Assembly: GCA_937860175.1 (NCBI GenBank)
Contig: CALMBJ010000237.1
Span: forward strand, 1-9,936
Source of the DNA: an uncultured Actinomycetes bacterium
GTDB taxonomy: Bacteria; Actinomycetota; Actinomycetes; Nanopelagicales; Nanopelagicaceae
Reading direction: 5' to 3'
Length of the DNA: 9,936 nucleotides
Shown: positions 1 through 5,958 of the stretch, piece after piece
How the letters are laid out: every line of letters starts with the position of its first letter
Numbering within the stretch: the first letter of the stretch is position 1
Made by a program: the position numbers and the translations under genes
The notes under the pieces: model-generated
What the model was told of the DNA's origin: nothing
The model's database searches: none
The model's input: the letters and a program-made list of their open reading frames with translations, nothing else

Positions 1-37
1 CCTGTCTCGTGGGCTCGGAGATGTGTATAAGAGACAG
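1..37 (+). other. Nextera (Tn5) sequencing adapter left on the contig end
   Basis: Bases 4-18 match the Nextera read-2 primer segment (GTCTCGTGGGCTCGG). Bases 19-37 are the 19-bp Tn5 mosaic end (AGATGTGTATAAGAGACAG). Bases 1-3 would be the end of an i7 index. This is a library-preparation sequence and not part of the organism. Genomic sequence begins at base 38, in the middle of a reading frame that continues in good protein sequence. Confidence 0.97.
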
Positions 38-199
38 ATGTTAAGGACAATTGCACGGGATTTAGATCTTGTGATCACCGGAAGCAGTGACTATCACGGC
101 ACCGGAAAACTAAACTCATTAGCAGAAAACCACACTCATAGGGAACAATGGGAGAAGTTAGAGTCACAAGCCAATGCTCGAAGGGTGGTTTCAGCGTGA
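38..199 (+). CDS. PHP-domain metal-dependent phosphoesterase, C-terminal end only
   Basis: A 53-codon open frame runs from the adapter junction to TGA at 197-199. It encodes LVITGSSDYHGTGK, the last metal-binding motif of PHP-domain (polymerase and histidinol phosphatase) proteins, in which the Asp and His of the SDYHG stretch bind metal. The following LAENHT stretch is also typical of the end of actinobacterial PHP proteins. Family members hydrolyse phosphoester bonds, often of nucleoside bisphosphates, but the substrate here cannot be read from the fragment. The ATG at 38 is an internal Met next to the adapter and should not be taken as the start; the rest of the gene is missing. The stop overlaps the GTG of the downstream marC-like gene (GTGA), so the two are probably translationally coupled. 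I recall PHP-MarC adjacency from other actinobacteria. Confidence 0.82.
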   Translation: MLRTIARDLDLVITGSSDYHGTGKLNSLAENHTHREQWEKLESQANARRVVSA

Positions 200-807
200 A
201 TGACATCAGCGCAATTACATTTGCTCTTCAATCCTTTGTCACCTTGTTTGTGATCATGGATCCACCTGGTGCCGCACCAATCTTTTTGGGATTGGTTGCA
301 GATAAGAGCGCTAAGGTAAAGCGGGTTCTTGCTGTTCAGGCCGCTGCAGTGTCTTTACTCGTTATCTCTTTATTTGCAATCTTTGGCCAAGCAATCTTGA
401 ACTACTTAAAGATCTCGATGGAAGCGCTGCAAGCTGCCGGTGCGTTGTTATTACTCCTTGTTGCACTTGAGCTACTAACTGGAAACTCAAAGAAATTTGG
501 TGATGAAGGAGATACCAATGTGGCCTTAGTTCCACTGGGAACTCCATTACTTGCAGGACCCGGAGCAATTGTTGCAACAATGATCTTCGTGCAACAGGCA
601 GACTCTGGAGCCATGATGGCGGGCCTTGCCGCAGCAGTTGTTGCCGTTCATGTCGCAATTGCAGTTGTGCTCATGGCTTCGACGACAATTCTGAAGGTGA
701 TCAAGGAGTCAGGTGTAACGCTGGTCGCGCGAATTGCAGGTTTATTGCTTGCAGCTATCGCAGTACAAATGCTTGTAGATGCGATTCGCGTCTTTGTTGC
801 CGGTTAG
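196..807 (+). CDS. MarC family integral membrane protein
   Basis: A 203-residue, very hydrophobic protein with about six membrane helices, the usual size and topology of the MarC/UPF0056 family. Two family motifs are visible: DPPGAAPIFLGL at residues 22-33 and PLGTPLLAGPGAI at 113-125. These form the two inverted half-repeats near helices 1 and 4. The family was once linked to multiple antibiotic resistance, but that role was not upheld and the transport function is unknown. I chose GTG at 196 because it overlaps the upstream PHP stop as GTGA and has AAGGGTGG at 181-188 as a ribosome site. An earlier in-frame ATG at 148 would add 16 polar residues inside the PHP gene and lacks family support. 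The stop (TAG, 805-807) interlocks with the helicase stop on the other strand. Confidence 0.9.
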   Translation: MNDISAITFALQSFVTLFVIMDPPGAAPIFLGLVADKSAKVKRVLAVQAAAVSLLVISLFAIFGQAILNYLKISMEALQAAGALLLLLVALELLTGNSKKFGDEGDTNVALVPLGTPLLAGPGAIVATMIFVQQADSGAMMAGLAAAVVAVHVAIAVVLMASTTILKVIKESGVTLVARIAGLLLAAIAVQMLVDAIRVFVAG

Positions 808-2141
808 CTCTCTTTAAACTTTTTAGTACGCGTACGGGTTCTTTCTGTGCGCGGCTTAGGAGCATCTTGCTTTGCCTTAGCAGGTCGAGATTCTTTGCTC
901 TCAACCTTTGCAGCCGGCTTAGCCTTAACCATTCGACCCGTTGATCCTGCAGGAATACTTAGCATCTCGTAAAGGTGTTCTGATGATGAGTATGTCTCTT
1001 CTGGCTCACCAAGACCAAGTGTTAAGGCCTGATCAATCATCTTCCAACGTGCTAGCTCATCCCAATCAACAAAGGTGACAGCGATTCCATGCGCACCTGC
1101 ACGTGCAGTACGTCCTACGCGGTGAACATAAGTCTTTTCATCCTCTGGGCATTGATAATTGATTACGTGTGTAATTCCATCGATATCAATTCCGCGTGCT
1201 GCAACATCTGTTGCAACCAAGACATCTGACTTTCCTGCCTTGAAATCACTTAAAGCTTTTTCGCGTGCGCTTTGTCCGAGATCACCATGAATTGGTGCAG
1301 CTTTGAAGCCTCTTTCGATTAAATCTTCAGCGGTCTTTTGAGCGGTGCGCTTAGTGCGACAGAAAACCATGGTTGGTCCGCGACCATCGGCCTGCAAGAT
1401 TCGGGCAAGCATTTCGATTTTATCTAGTGCATGTGCTCGCAAAACATGTTGCTTGATTCGCGTAACTACAGAACCTTCATCTTCGCTGTCTTGAGTGCGA
1501 ATATGAATTGGCTGATTCATGAAGCGACGAGCAAGGGCGATAATGTCTCCCGGCATAGTTGCTGAAAACAACATAGTTTGCGCACGATTTGGAGTGCTAG
1601 ACAAGATCTTTTCCACATCTGGTAAAAATCCAAGATCCAACATCTCATCTGCTTCATCGAGCACCAAACGAGATACCTCTTTTAGCTTGAGCTGGCCTTG
1701 ACGTGAAAGATCGAGCAAGCGACCAGGTGTTCCAACAACAATTTCAACACCTGCCTGCAGCGCTTCAATCTGAGGCTCAAATGCACGGCCACCATAAACA
1801 GCAACTGTGCGAATTCCGCGGTTTGCGGCAAGCTCTTCAATGTCTCGGGTTACCTGAGTACATAGCTCGCGAGTAGGAACAACGATCAAAACTTGAGGCA
1901 TACCTTTATTGGCAAAATCTGCCCACTCGACATCTTGTGGTGCGATCACGCGCTCAATGACAGGAATACCAAATGCAAGAGTCTTTCCAGTTCCGGTTTT
2001 TGCTTGCCCGATAACATCACCATCGGCAAGTGCTATAGGTAGAACCATCTCTTGGATGGCAAAAGGTGCAAGAAAGCCATGAGCATGAAGCGCCTCAATA
2101 GTTTGGCTGCGCAGGGGCAACTCTGCAAATGTTGGTGACAT
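804..2141 (-). CDS. DEAD-box ATP-dependent RNA helicase
   Basis: A 445-residue superfamily 2 helicase that unwinds or remodels RNA, likely in ribosome assembly, RNA decay or cold adaptation. Motifs in order: Q-motif region around residues 5-30 (F5 and Q30), Walker A AKTGTGKT at 47-54, PTREL at 89-93, TPGR at 138-141, DEAD at 162-165, SAT at 193-195, then the second RecA domain with ARGID and HRVGRTARAG. The last 40 or so residues are rich in Lys, Arg, Pro and Ala, a disordered basic tail that probably contacts RNA. There is no extra folded RNA-binding domain, so it is RhlE-like in build, but I do not assign a symbol. AGGA at 2152-2155 (minus strand) precedes the ATG. It lies 21 bp after tetR on the same strand and is probably co-transcribed with it. 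Its stop overlaps that of the marC-like gene. Confidence 0.95.
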   Translation of the reverse strand: MSPTFAELPLRSQTIEALHAHGFLAPFAIQEMVLPIALADGDVIGQAKTGTGKTLAFGIPVIERVIAPQDVEWADFANKGMPQVLIVVPTRELCTQVTRDIEELAANRGIRTVAVYGGRAFEPQIEALQAGVEIVVGTPGRLLDLSRQGQLKLKEVSRLVLDEADEMLDLGFLPDVEKILSSTPNRAQTMLFSATMPGDIIALARRFMNQPIHIRTQDSEDEGSVVTRIKQHVLRAHALDKIEMLARILQADGRGPTMVFCRTKRTAQKTAEDLIERGFKAAPIHGDLGQSAREKALSDFKAGKSDVLVATDVAARGIDIDGITHVINYQCPEDEKTYVHRVGRTARAGAHGIAVTFVDWDELARWKMIDQALTLGLGEPEETYSSSEHLYEMLSIPAGSTGRMVKAKPAAKVESKESRPAKAKQDAPKPRTERTRTRTKKFKES

Positions 2142-2162
2142 ATTTATTTAATCCTAACGATT

Positions 2163-2774
2163 TTAATTGCGTGGAAAACCTGAAATGCCTCGCCACATGA
2201 GGCTGTAAACCAAGGTCACAGCATCCTGTCGACTCAACTTGCTATCTCGTTCGAGCCAGTGACGAGCAGTTACTTGCGCATAACCAATCATTCCAACACC
2301 CAAAAGCATCGATGCCTCTTTTGATAGGCCTGTATCAATTGCAATTACCGCACTTGCAGCAGCTGCACAGTCGTAAGTCATTCGATTCAAGCGCTCATGA
2401 ACCTGTGGTTCAACGCTCATATCGCTTTCAAAAAGCAATCGGAAAGCTTCACCCTCTCTTTCAATAAAAGCGAAGTATGCGTCAACTGTTGCATGCACAC
2501 GATCTTTATTGTCAGGGGTAGAAGCGATTGCCTTTTGGATCTCAAAAACCAATGAATCAATGTGTAAATCTAAAACCGCCAGGTACAGCTCTAACTTTGA
2601 GGGAAAGTGCTGATACAAAACAGGCTTTGAGACATTTGCACGATCTGCGATCTCATCCATAGCAGCTGAGTGGTACCCAGCGGTGGTGAAGACTTCAAGC
2701 GCGGCAGATAGCAATAATGCTCGGCGCTCATCGCGAGGCAAGCGAGCCTTGTTGCTGGTGTCTACGTTACTCAT
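2163..2774 (-). CDS. TetR/AcrR family transcriptional regulator
   Basis: A 203-residue one-component repressor type. The N-terminal TetR DNA-binding domain spans about residues 14-62. The helix-turn-helix is at about 40-57 (DEIADRANVSKPVLYQHF), followed by the usual helix starting SKLELY. The C-terminal ligand and dimer domain (about 70-203) is all helical, with no recognisable ligand signature. TetR proteins usually repress themselves and a divergent neighbour, which here is mshB, starting only 30 bp away. The gene also leads the probable tetR-helicase operon. The start has no Shine-Dalgarno sequence; a TACGAT -10 element ends 7 bases before the ATG, suggesting a leaderless mRNA. Ligand and targets are unknown. 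Confidence 0.93.
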   Translation of the reverse strand: MSNVDTSNKARLPRDERRALLLSAALEVFTTAGYHSAAMDEIADRANVSKPVLYQHFPSKLELYLAVLDLHIDSLVFEIQKAIASTPDNKDRVHATVDAYFAFIEREGEAFRLLFESDMSVEPQVHERLNRMTYDCAAAASAVIAIDTGLSKEASMLLGVGMIGYAQVTARHWLERDSKLSRQDAVTLVYSLMWRGISGFPRN

Positions 2775-2781
2775 TGGTCTA

Positions 2782-2787
2782 ATCGTA
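2782..2787 (-). promoter_or_regulatory. Candidate -10 element of a leaderless tetR transcript
   Basis: On the minus strand TACGAT (TAnnnT type) is followed by 7 bases and then the tetR ATG. That spacing would put the transcription start at the A of the ATG. No Shine-Dalgarno sequence is present. No clear -35 element is visible, as is common for actinobacterial promoters. Confidence 0.4.
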
Positions 2788-2790
2788 CGG

Positions 2791-2796
2791 CAGAAT
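2791..2796 (+). promoter_or_regulatory. Candidate -10 element of a leaderless mshB transcript
   Basis: CAGAAT lies 8 bases before the mshB ATG at 2805, and the 30-bp gap holds no purine-rich ribosome site. A leaderless mRNA would explain both facts. The hexamer is one base off the TAnnnT pattern, so this is weaker than the tetR counterpart. Confidence 0.3.
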
Positions 2797-2804
2797 TACC
2801 AATC

Positions 2805-3671
2805 ATGAACCGCTCCTATGAAGGATTCCGCATCCTGCTCGTGCATGCACATCCTGATGATGAAACCATCAATAACGGGGCAACAATGGCTATGTATGCC
2901 GATCGTGGGGCTCAAGTCACGCTTGTCACCTGTACTCGTGGCGAAGAAGGTGAAGTTTTAGTCCCTTCCCTTTCACATTTAGCAAGTAGTGAAAAAGATC
3001 AACTTGGAACTCATCGCGAGGTAGAACTTGCAAATGCGATGAAAGCTCTTGGAATAACTGACCATCGATTCTTGGGAGCTCCATCAATCAAATTTCGCGA
3101 TAGCGGAATGATGGGAACTGAACCAAACAATCGCCCCGATGTTTTCTGGCAAGCAGATGTTGATGAGGCAGCCAAAATCTTGGTTTCAATCATTGATGAA
3201 GTGAAGCCGCACATTCTTATTACTTATGATGAAATTGGTGGATACGGACACCCTGATCACATTCAGGCACATCGTGTTGCCATGAGAGCATCCGAACTAT
3301 CTACTTGGAGTATTCAAAAGATTTACTGGAACACAATGCCCAAATCTGTTTTGGCTGAAGGCATTGCAAAGATGAAAGAGATTGGCTCAGACTTTTTTGG
3401 AGCAGAAAGTGTCGATGACCTGCCTTTTGCAAAGGATGATGAGTTTGTAACAACCTTGATTGATGGCGGCGCATATGTTGATGCAAAGATGGAAGCGATG
3501 AAAGCTCATGAAACACAGATCTCGCTGGATGGCCCTTTCTTTGCCCTGTCTAACAACTTAGGTTTACAGATCTGGGGAGATGAGTACTACACCTTAGTAA
3601 AGGGTACAAAAAGTGAACCCTTTGATGCCCACGGCCGCGAAACAGATCTCACCTCTGGAATCACACTGTAA
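2805..3671 (+). CDS. mshB: MshB: GlcNAc-Ins deacetylase of mycothiol biosynthesis
   Basis: A 288-residue LmbE/PIG-L family zinc deacetylase. MshB removes acetate from GlcNAc-inositol to give GlcN-inositol, to which MshC adds cysteine in making mycothiol, the actinobacterial glutathione substitute. The HPDDE motif is at residues 16-20; by family homology H16 and D19 bind zinc and D18 is the catalytic base. GGYGHPDHIQAH at 145-156 supplies the third zinc ligand (H152) and the catalytic H149, with the same 3-residue spacing as in the mycobacterial enzyme. The GEEGEV, RDSGM and HAHPDDE-NNGATM context is MshB-like rather than like the paralogous amidase Mca. The length is normal. It is the first gene of a two-gene unit: its TAA overlaps the next ATG by one base (TAATG). 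It is divergent from tetR and has no Shine-Dalgarno sequence. Confidence 0.93.
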   Translation: MNRSYEGFRILLVHAHPDDETINNGATMAMYADRGAQVTLVTCTRGEEGEVLVPSLSHLASSEKDQLGTHREVELANAMKALGITDHRFLGAPSIKFRDSGMMGTEPNNRPDVFWQADVDEAAKILVSIIDEVKPHILITYDEIGGYGHPDHIQAHRVAMRASELSTWSIQKIYWNTMPKSVLAEGIAKMKEIGSDFFGAESVDDLPFAKDDEFVTTLIDGGAYVDAKMEAMKAHETQISLDGPFFALSNNLGLQIWGDEYYTLVKGTKSEPFDAHGRETDLTSGITL

Positions 3672-3982
3672 TGAAGTTTGTTTACGCGCTTTTGATTGGC
3701 GCAGTACTAGGTGCAAGCTCAATCTTTATTCATAGCTTCTTTCCACCCGTTGGATTAATTCTTTCCTTGGTTGCAACAGCGGCAGGTATTTGGGCGACAG
3801 GAAGATTGTGGGGAAAGCGCTCTTACAAATTCATCGCATCTATTGCATGGTCTTTAGTAGTACTGCGTGCTGGTTTCCCAGGGCTAAATGAAGAGTATTT
3901 GATTCAAGGTGATGCAATCGGTATGTCACTGATTAACTTTGGATTCATTGCAATTGTTATTGCAATTGTGACACCGCTTTAA
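3671..3982 (+). CDS. Small four-helix membrane protein (DUF6113-like)
   Basis: A 103-residue protein that is almost entirely membrane helices, at about residues 3-23, 27-46, 53-68 and 83-102. A short polar loop, GFPGLNEEYLIQGDAIG, lies before the last helix. Size, topology and position directly after mshB match the small DUF6113 membrane proteins that follow mshB in many actinobacteria; the function is unknown. Translation is probably coupled to mshB through the TAATG overlap, with GGAA at 3657-3660 as a weak ribosome site. Its TAA (3980-3982) interlocks with the cysS stop on the other strand. The family name rests on context and remembered sequence character rather than a search. Confidence 0.75.
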   Translation: MKFVYALLIGAVLGASSIFIHSFFPPVGLILSLVATAAGIWATGRLWGKRSYKFIASIAWSLVVLRAGFPGLNEEYLIQGDAIGMSLINFGFIAIVIAIVTPL

Positions 3983-5325
3983 CTCCAGATCTGCCCTTCG
4001 GGGGTATCTTTAATGCTCAACCCCAAGTTTTCTAACTCAACACGTAGCGCATCGCTGTCTGCCCATCGTTTTTCATTGCGAGCAAGCGCTCTATCTTCCA
4101 AAAGCGTTTTCATCTCAGGAGTTAGAACTCTTTCTTCAATTGGGCGATTTAGATCGAGAGCCAATACTTGATCTGCATAACGAAATACAGCCGCCTTGTT
4201 GTGTGAATCATCCTTTTCAATCTCTCTTAAACGCATAACCACGCGGGGAGTATCAACATCGGCGTTAAAGGCCTGCTCGATTTCGGGGTCGATACTGATT
4301 GAATCATCGGTAGACCAGTGACCCATCTTGGTGCGCCAACGTTTGAGGGTCTCATTTGCAGCCTCAATAGCGTTCCAGGTCAGATCCATTTGAGATCGAT
4401 ACTTGTTCTCAAGGAAGCAAAGGCGAAGAGCTAAGGGATCAATTCCGCGAGCAATAACATCACTGAGCAGTACAACATTTCCGGAGCTCTTCGACATCTT
4501 CTTACCCTCAAAGAGCAGATGCTCGCCATGGACCCAAAGATCCACCGCCTCCTTATTAATCAAGGCGTTGGATTGAGCACGCTCATTTTCATGGTGTGGA
4601 AAGCGAAGATCAATGCCACCCACATGAATATCAACATGTCCATCAAGTAATTTCATAGACATCGCTGAACATTCAATATGCCAACCAGGAAAGCCTTTAC
4701 CCCACGGAGAATCCCAGACCATCTCTGTTCGATCTCCTGCAGCTTTCCATAACGCCCAATCTGCATGAAACCTTTTTGCACCATCTTCGGTGTATTCATA
4801 ACGATGTCCTGGCTTTAAGGCATCAAGCTTGTTACCGCTAATTGCACCGTAACTCTTAAACTTCTCAGCGCTGAAGTACACCGATGAATCACTACCAACG
4901 TAGGCAAAGCCAGCATCGATCAATCTGCTGATAAGGCTCAGCATCATCTCAATGCTTTCACTTGCTCTTGGATAAGCAGTTGCGGGTTGAACGTTAAGTG
5001 CTGCTAAATCTGTGTGAAAGCGTTGTTCATACTTTCGTGCGATCTCAAATGGATCAACTTTTTCCAACTTTGCCTGGCTCAACATTTTGTCGTCATTGAT
5101 GAAATCTTCTGACATGTGTCCGACATCGGTGATGTTTTGAATCAAGCGCGGCTGTGAACCATTGAGTCGAACAATGCGAGCGATTAGATCTGAGAGCAAG
5201 AAGGTTCGTAAATTTCCAACATGTGCATCTCGATACACAGTTGGCCCACAGCAGTACATTCGAACTTCTTCTTTTTCTACATTAACCTCTTTGAGGCCGC
5301 GGGATTGAGTGTCATATAACTTCAT
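3979..5325 (-). CDS. cysS: Cysteinyl-tRNA synthetase (CysRS-type)
   Basis: A 448-residue class I aminoacyl-tRNA synthetase that charges tRNA-Cys with cysteine. YCCGPTVY at 24-31 carries zinc ligand C26. The HIGH-type motif is HVGN at 35-38, and WHIECSAMS carries C219. H244 and E248 in the PHHENE stretch complete the zinc site, with the same C+25/C+29 spacing as in E. coli CysRS. KMSKS is at 276-280. The C-terminal end (LLEDRALARNEKRWADSDALRVEL region) is the usual CysRS tail, which MshC generally lacks, and the MshC-type CGITPYDATHLGH signature is absent. That argues for a true CysRS, not MshC. The NITDVGHMSED variant differs from the more common NITDIDDKI form. The start overlaps the upstream small gene as ATGA, implying translational coupling. 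Its place beside mshB is unusual and is discussed in the findings. Confidence 0.9.
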   Translation of the reverse strand: MKLYDTQSRGLKEVNVEKEEVRMYCCGPTVYRDAHVGNLRTFLLSDLIARIVRLNGSQPRLIQNITDVGHMSEDFINDDKMLSQAKLEKVDPFEIARKYEQRFHTDLAALNVQPATAYPRASESIEMMLSLISRLIDAGFAYVGSDSSVYFSAEKFKSYGAISGNKLDALKPGHRYEYTEDGAKRFHADWALWKAAGDRTEMVWDSPWGKGFPGWHIECSAMSMKLLDGHVDIHVGGIDLRFPHHENERAQSNALINKEAVDLWVHGEHLLFEGKKMSKSSGNVVLLSDVIARGIDPLALRLCFLENKYRSQMDLTWNAIEAANETLKRWRTKMGHWSTDDSISIDPEIEQAFNADVDTPRVVMRLREIEKDDSHNKAAVFRYADQVLALDLNRPIEERVLTPEMKTLLEDRALARNEKRWADSDALRVELENLGLSIKDTPEGQIWS

Positions 5326-5522
5326 TGCTTCTCAATCACCTTTCTCCATACAAAAATCTCACTATGAGAGAATTCAATTACCTCTCCACGCTTATTTCGC
5401 AATGAGTAAGGGGTAAGCAGATGCCCCAAAATGTCACGGAAGCCTCCTTGGGCTTCATGAAGCCGGATAGATACCCGTTGGCCAATGAGATCGCTAAATT
5501 GAGATTCAAGCTCTGTTGGCAT
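5322..5522 (-). CDS. Small stand-alone SH3-like protein (GNAT N-terminal domain remnant?)
   Basis: A 66-residue soluble protein. Its pattern GQRVSIRLHEAQGG, then DILGHLL, RNKRGEVIEFSHSEIFVWRKV resembles the small SH3-like beta-barrel that begins actinobacterial GNAT acetyltransferases of the Rv0428c type, where the same 'GxRV-VRxR...DVxGxLL...DGxVxxIpxxxVxxxKVV' layout recurs. No acetyltransferase domain follows: the frame stops and cysS begins with a 4-base ATGA overlap (5322-5325). In other actinobacteria I recall a full-length GNAT gene between the mshB-DUF6113 pair and fdxA, the position this small gene occupies. The tight coupling with cysS and the clean reading frame indicate a real gene. 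Function is unknown; the family match is from memory and not searched. No Shine-Dalgarno is seen, so it may be leaderless. Confidence 0.7.
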   Translation of the reverse strand: MPTELESQFSDLIGQRVSIRLHEAQGGFRDILGHLLTPYSLRNKRGEVIEFSHSEIFVWRKVIEKQ

Positions 5523-5528
5523 GTGACA

Positions 5529-5534
5529 ACGATA
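5529..5534 (-). promoter_or_regulatory. Candidate -10 element for the SH3-like gene-cysS unit
   Basis: On the minus strand TATCGT (TAnnnT) is followed by 6 bases and then the ATG of the small SH3-like gene. No ribosome site lies between them, so a leaderless transcript starting at or near the ATG would fit. There is no recognisable -35 element. Confidence 0.35.
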
Positions 5535-5540
5535 AGCCCA

Positions 5541-5570
5541 CCGCTAAATATCGACTAGCGGTAAATATCG
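5541..5570. repeat. Direct repeat and hairpin in the cysS-unit/fdxA divergent gap
   Basis: TAAATATCG occurs at 5545-5553 and again at 5562-5570, a 17-bp period. Overlapping this, CCGCTA (5541-5546) and TAGCGG (5556-5561) form a perfect 6-bp inverted repeat around a 9-base loop. A degraded third copy, CCGCTAGATACC at 5599-5610, matches CCGCTAAATATC (5541-5552) at 10 of 12 bases. It lies between two divergently transcribed genes, so it may be a regulator-binding cluster. Whether it is bound by anything is inference. Confidence 0.5.
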
Positions 5571-5591
5571 CGCTGTGGTGATACTTGCCAT

Positions 5592-5597
5592 TAGAAT
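5592..5597 (+). promoter_or_regulatory. Candidate -10 element of the fdxA operon
   Basis: TAGAAT fits the TAnnnT pattern and would place the transcript start near 5604, about 30 bases before the GTG and leaving room for the strong TTGGAGG ribosome site at 5622-5628. No good -35 element is visible 16-19 bp upstream. TAGATA at 5603-5608 is an alternative. Confidence 0.3.
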
Positions 5598-5634
5598 CCC
5601 GCTAGATACCAGTCCCACACCTTGGAGGCCGCTC

Positions 5635-5955
5635 GTGACCTATGTGATCGCAGACCCATGCGTCGATGTAAAAGATAAGTCCTGCATCGAAGAATGTCCC
5701 GTGGATTGCATTTATGAGGGCGATCGAATGCTCTACATCCAGCCAGATGAGTGCGTCGATTGCGGTGCATGTGAGCCGGTCTGCCCAGTAGAAGCTATCT
5801 ACTACGAAGATGATGTTCCTGGTCAGTGGAAAGAGTTTGGCAAGGTCAACACAGAGTTCTTCATTGAAATCGGTTCTCCAGGTGGAGCAAGCAAGGTTGG
5901 CCCAACTGGCACAGATCACGCTTCAATCGCAGCGCGACCACCAAAGAGCGAGTAA
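5635..5955 (+). CDS. fdxA: Seven-iron ferredoxin FdxA ([3Fe-4S][4Fe-4S])
   Basis: A 106-residue cytosolic electron carrier. Cysteines sit at 9, 17, 21, 25, 40, 43, 46 and 50, which is the Azotobacter-type 7Fe pattern shifted by one. By homology C9, C17 and C50 hold the [3Fe-4S] cluster, C21, C40, C43 and C46 hold the [4Fe-4S] cluster, and C25 is the free cysteine. The N-terminus TYVIADPCVDVKDKSCIEEC is the classic actinobacterial FdxA start. GTG at 5635 is chosen because TTGGAGG (5622-5628) sits 6 bases upstream and the N-terminus matches the family; the in-frame GTG at 5575 would add 20 residues unlike any ferredoxin. Partners may include cytochromes P450 or ferredoxin reductases, but none is encoded here. 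It heads the operon fdxA-dapC-nucleotidyltransferase; the gap to dapC is 3 bp. Confidence 0.96.
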   Translation: MTYVIADPCVDVKDKSCIEECPVDCIYEGDRMLYIQPDECVDCGACEPVCPVEAIYYEDDVPGQWKEFGKVNTEFFIEIGSPGGASKVGPTGTDHASIAARPPKSE

Positions 5956-5958
5956 CCA

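Larger units (their letters stand above)
2773..2803. promoter_or_regulatory. Divergent tetR/mshB control region with inverted repeat (candidate TetR operator)
   Basis: ATTGGT at 2773-2778 and ACCAAT at 2798-2803 form a 6-bp inverted repeat with a 19-base centre. The centre contains the palindrome CGTACG (2784-2789). The arms abut or overlap both start codons, so a bound protein would cover both promoters. The geometry suits a TetR dimer, but the arms are short and the match could be chance; treating it as an operator is inference. Confidence 0.4.

Noticed and set aside
19..37. Tn5 mosaic end as evidence of a transposon insertion
   Set aside because: It is joined to the Nextera primer segment and lies at the very end of the contig; no transposase or second end is present. 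It is a library adapter.
148..195. Upstream ATG as the start of the marC-like gene
   Set aside because: It lies inside the PHP coding region and adds a polar stretch not seen in the family. GTG 196 has a ribosome site and the GTGA overlap.
3979..5325. Calling the synthetase-like gene mshC because it is near mshB
   Set aside because: The CGPTVY signature, the full CysRS C-terminal tail and the 448-residue length fit CysRS. The MshC signature CGITPYDATHLGH is missing.
5575..5634. Longer N-terminus for the ferredoxin
   Set aside because: The added residues match no ferredoxin and overlap the control region, while GTG 5635 has TTGGAGG six bases upstream and the conserved TYVIADPC start.
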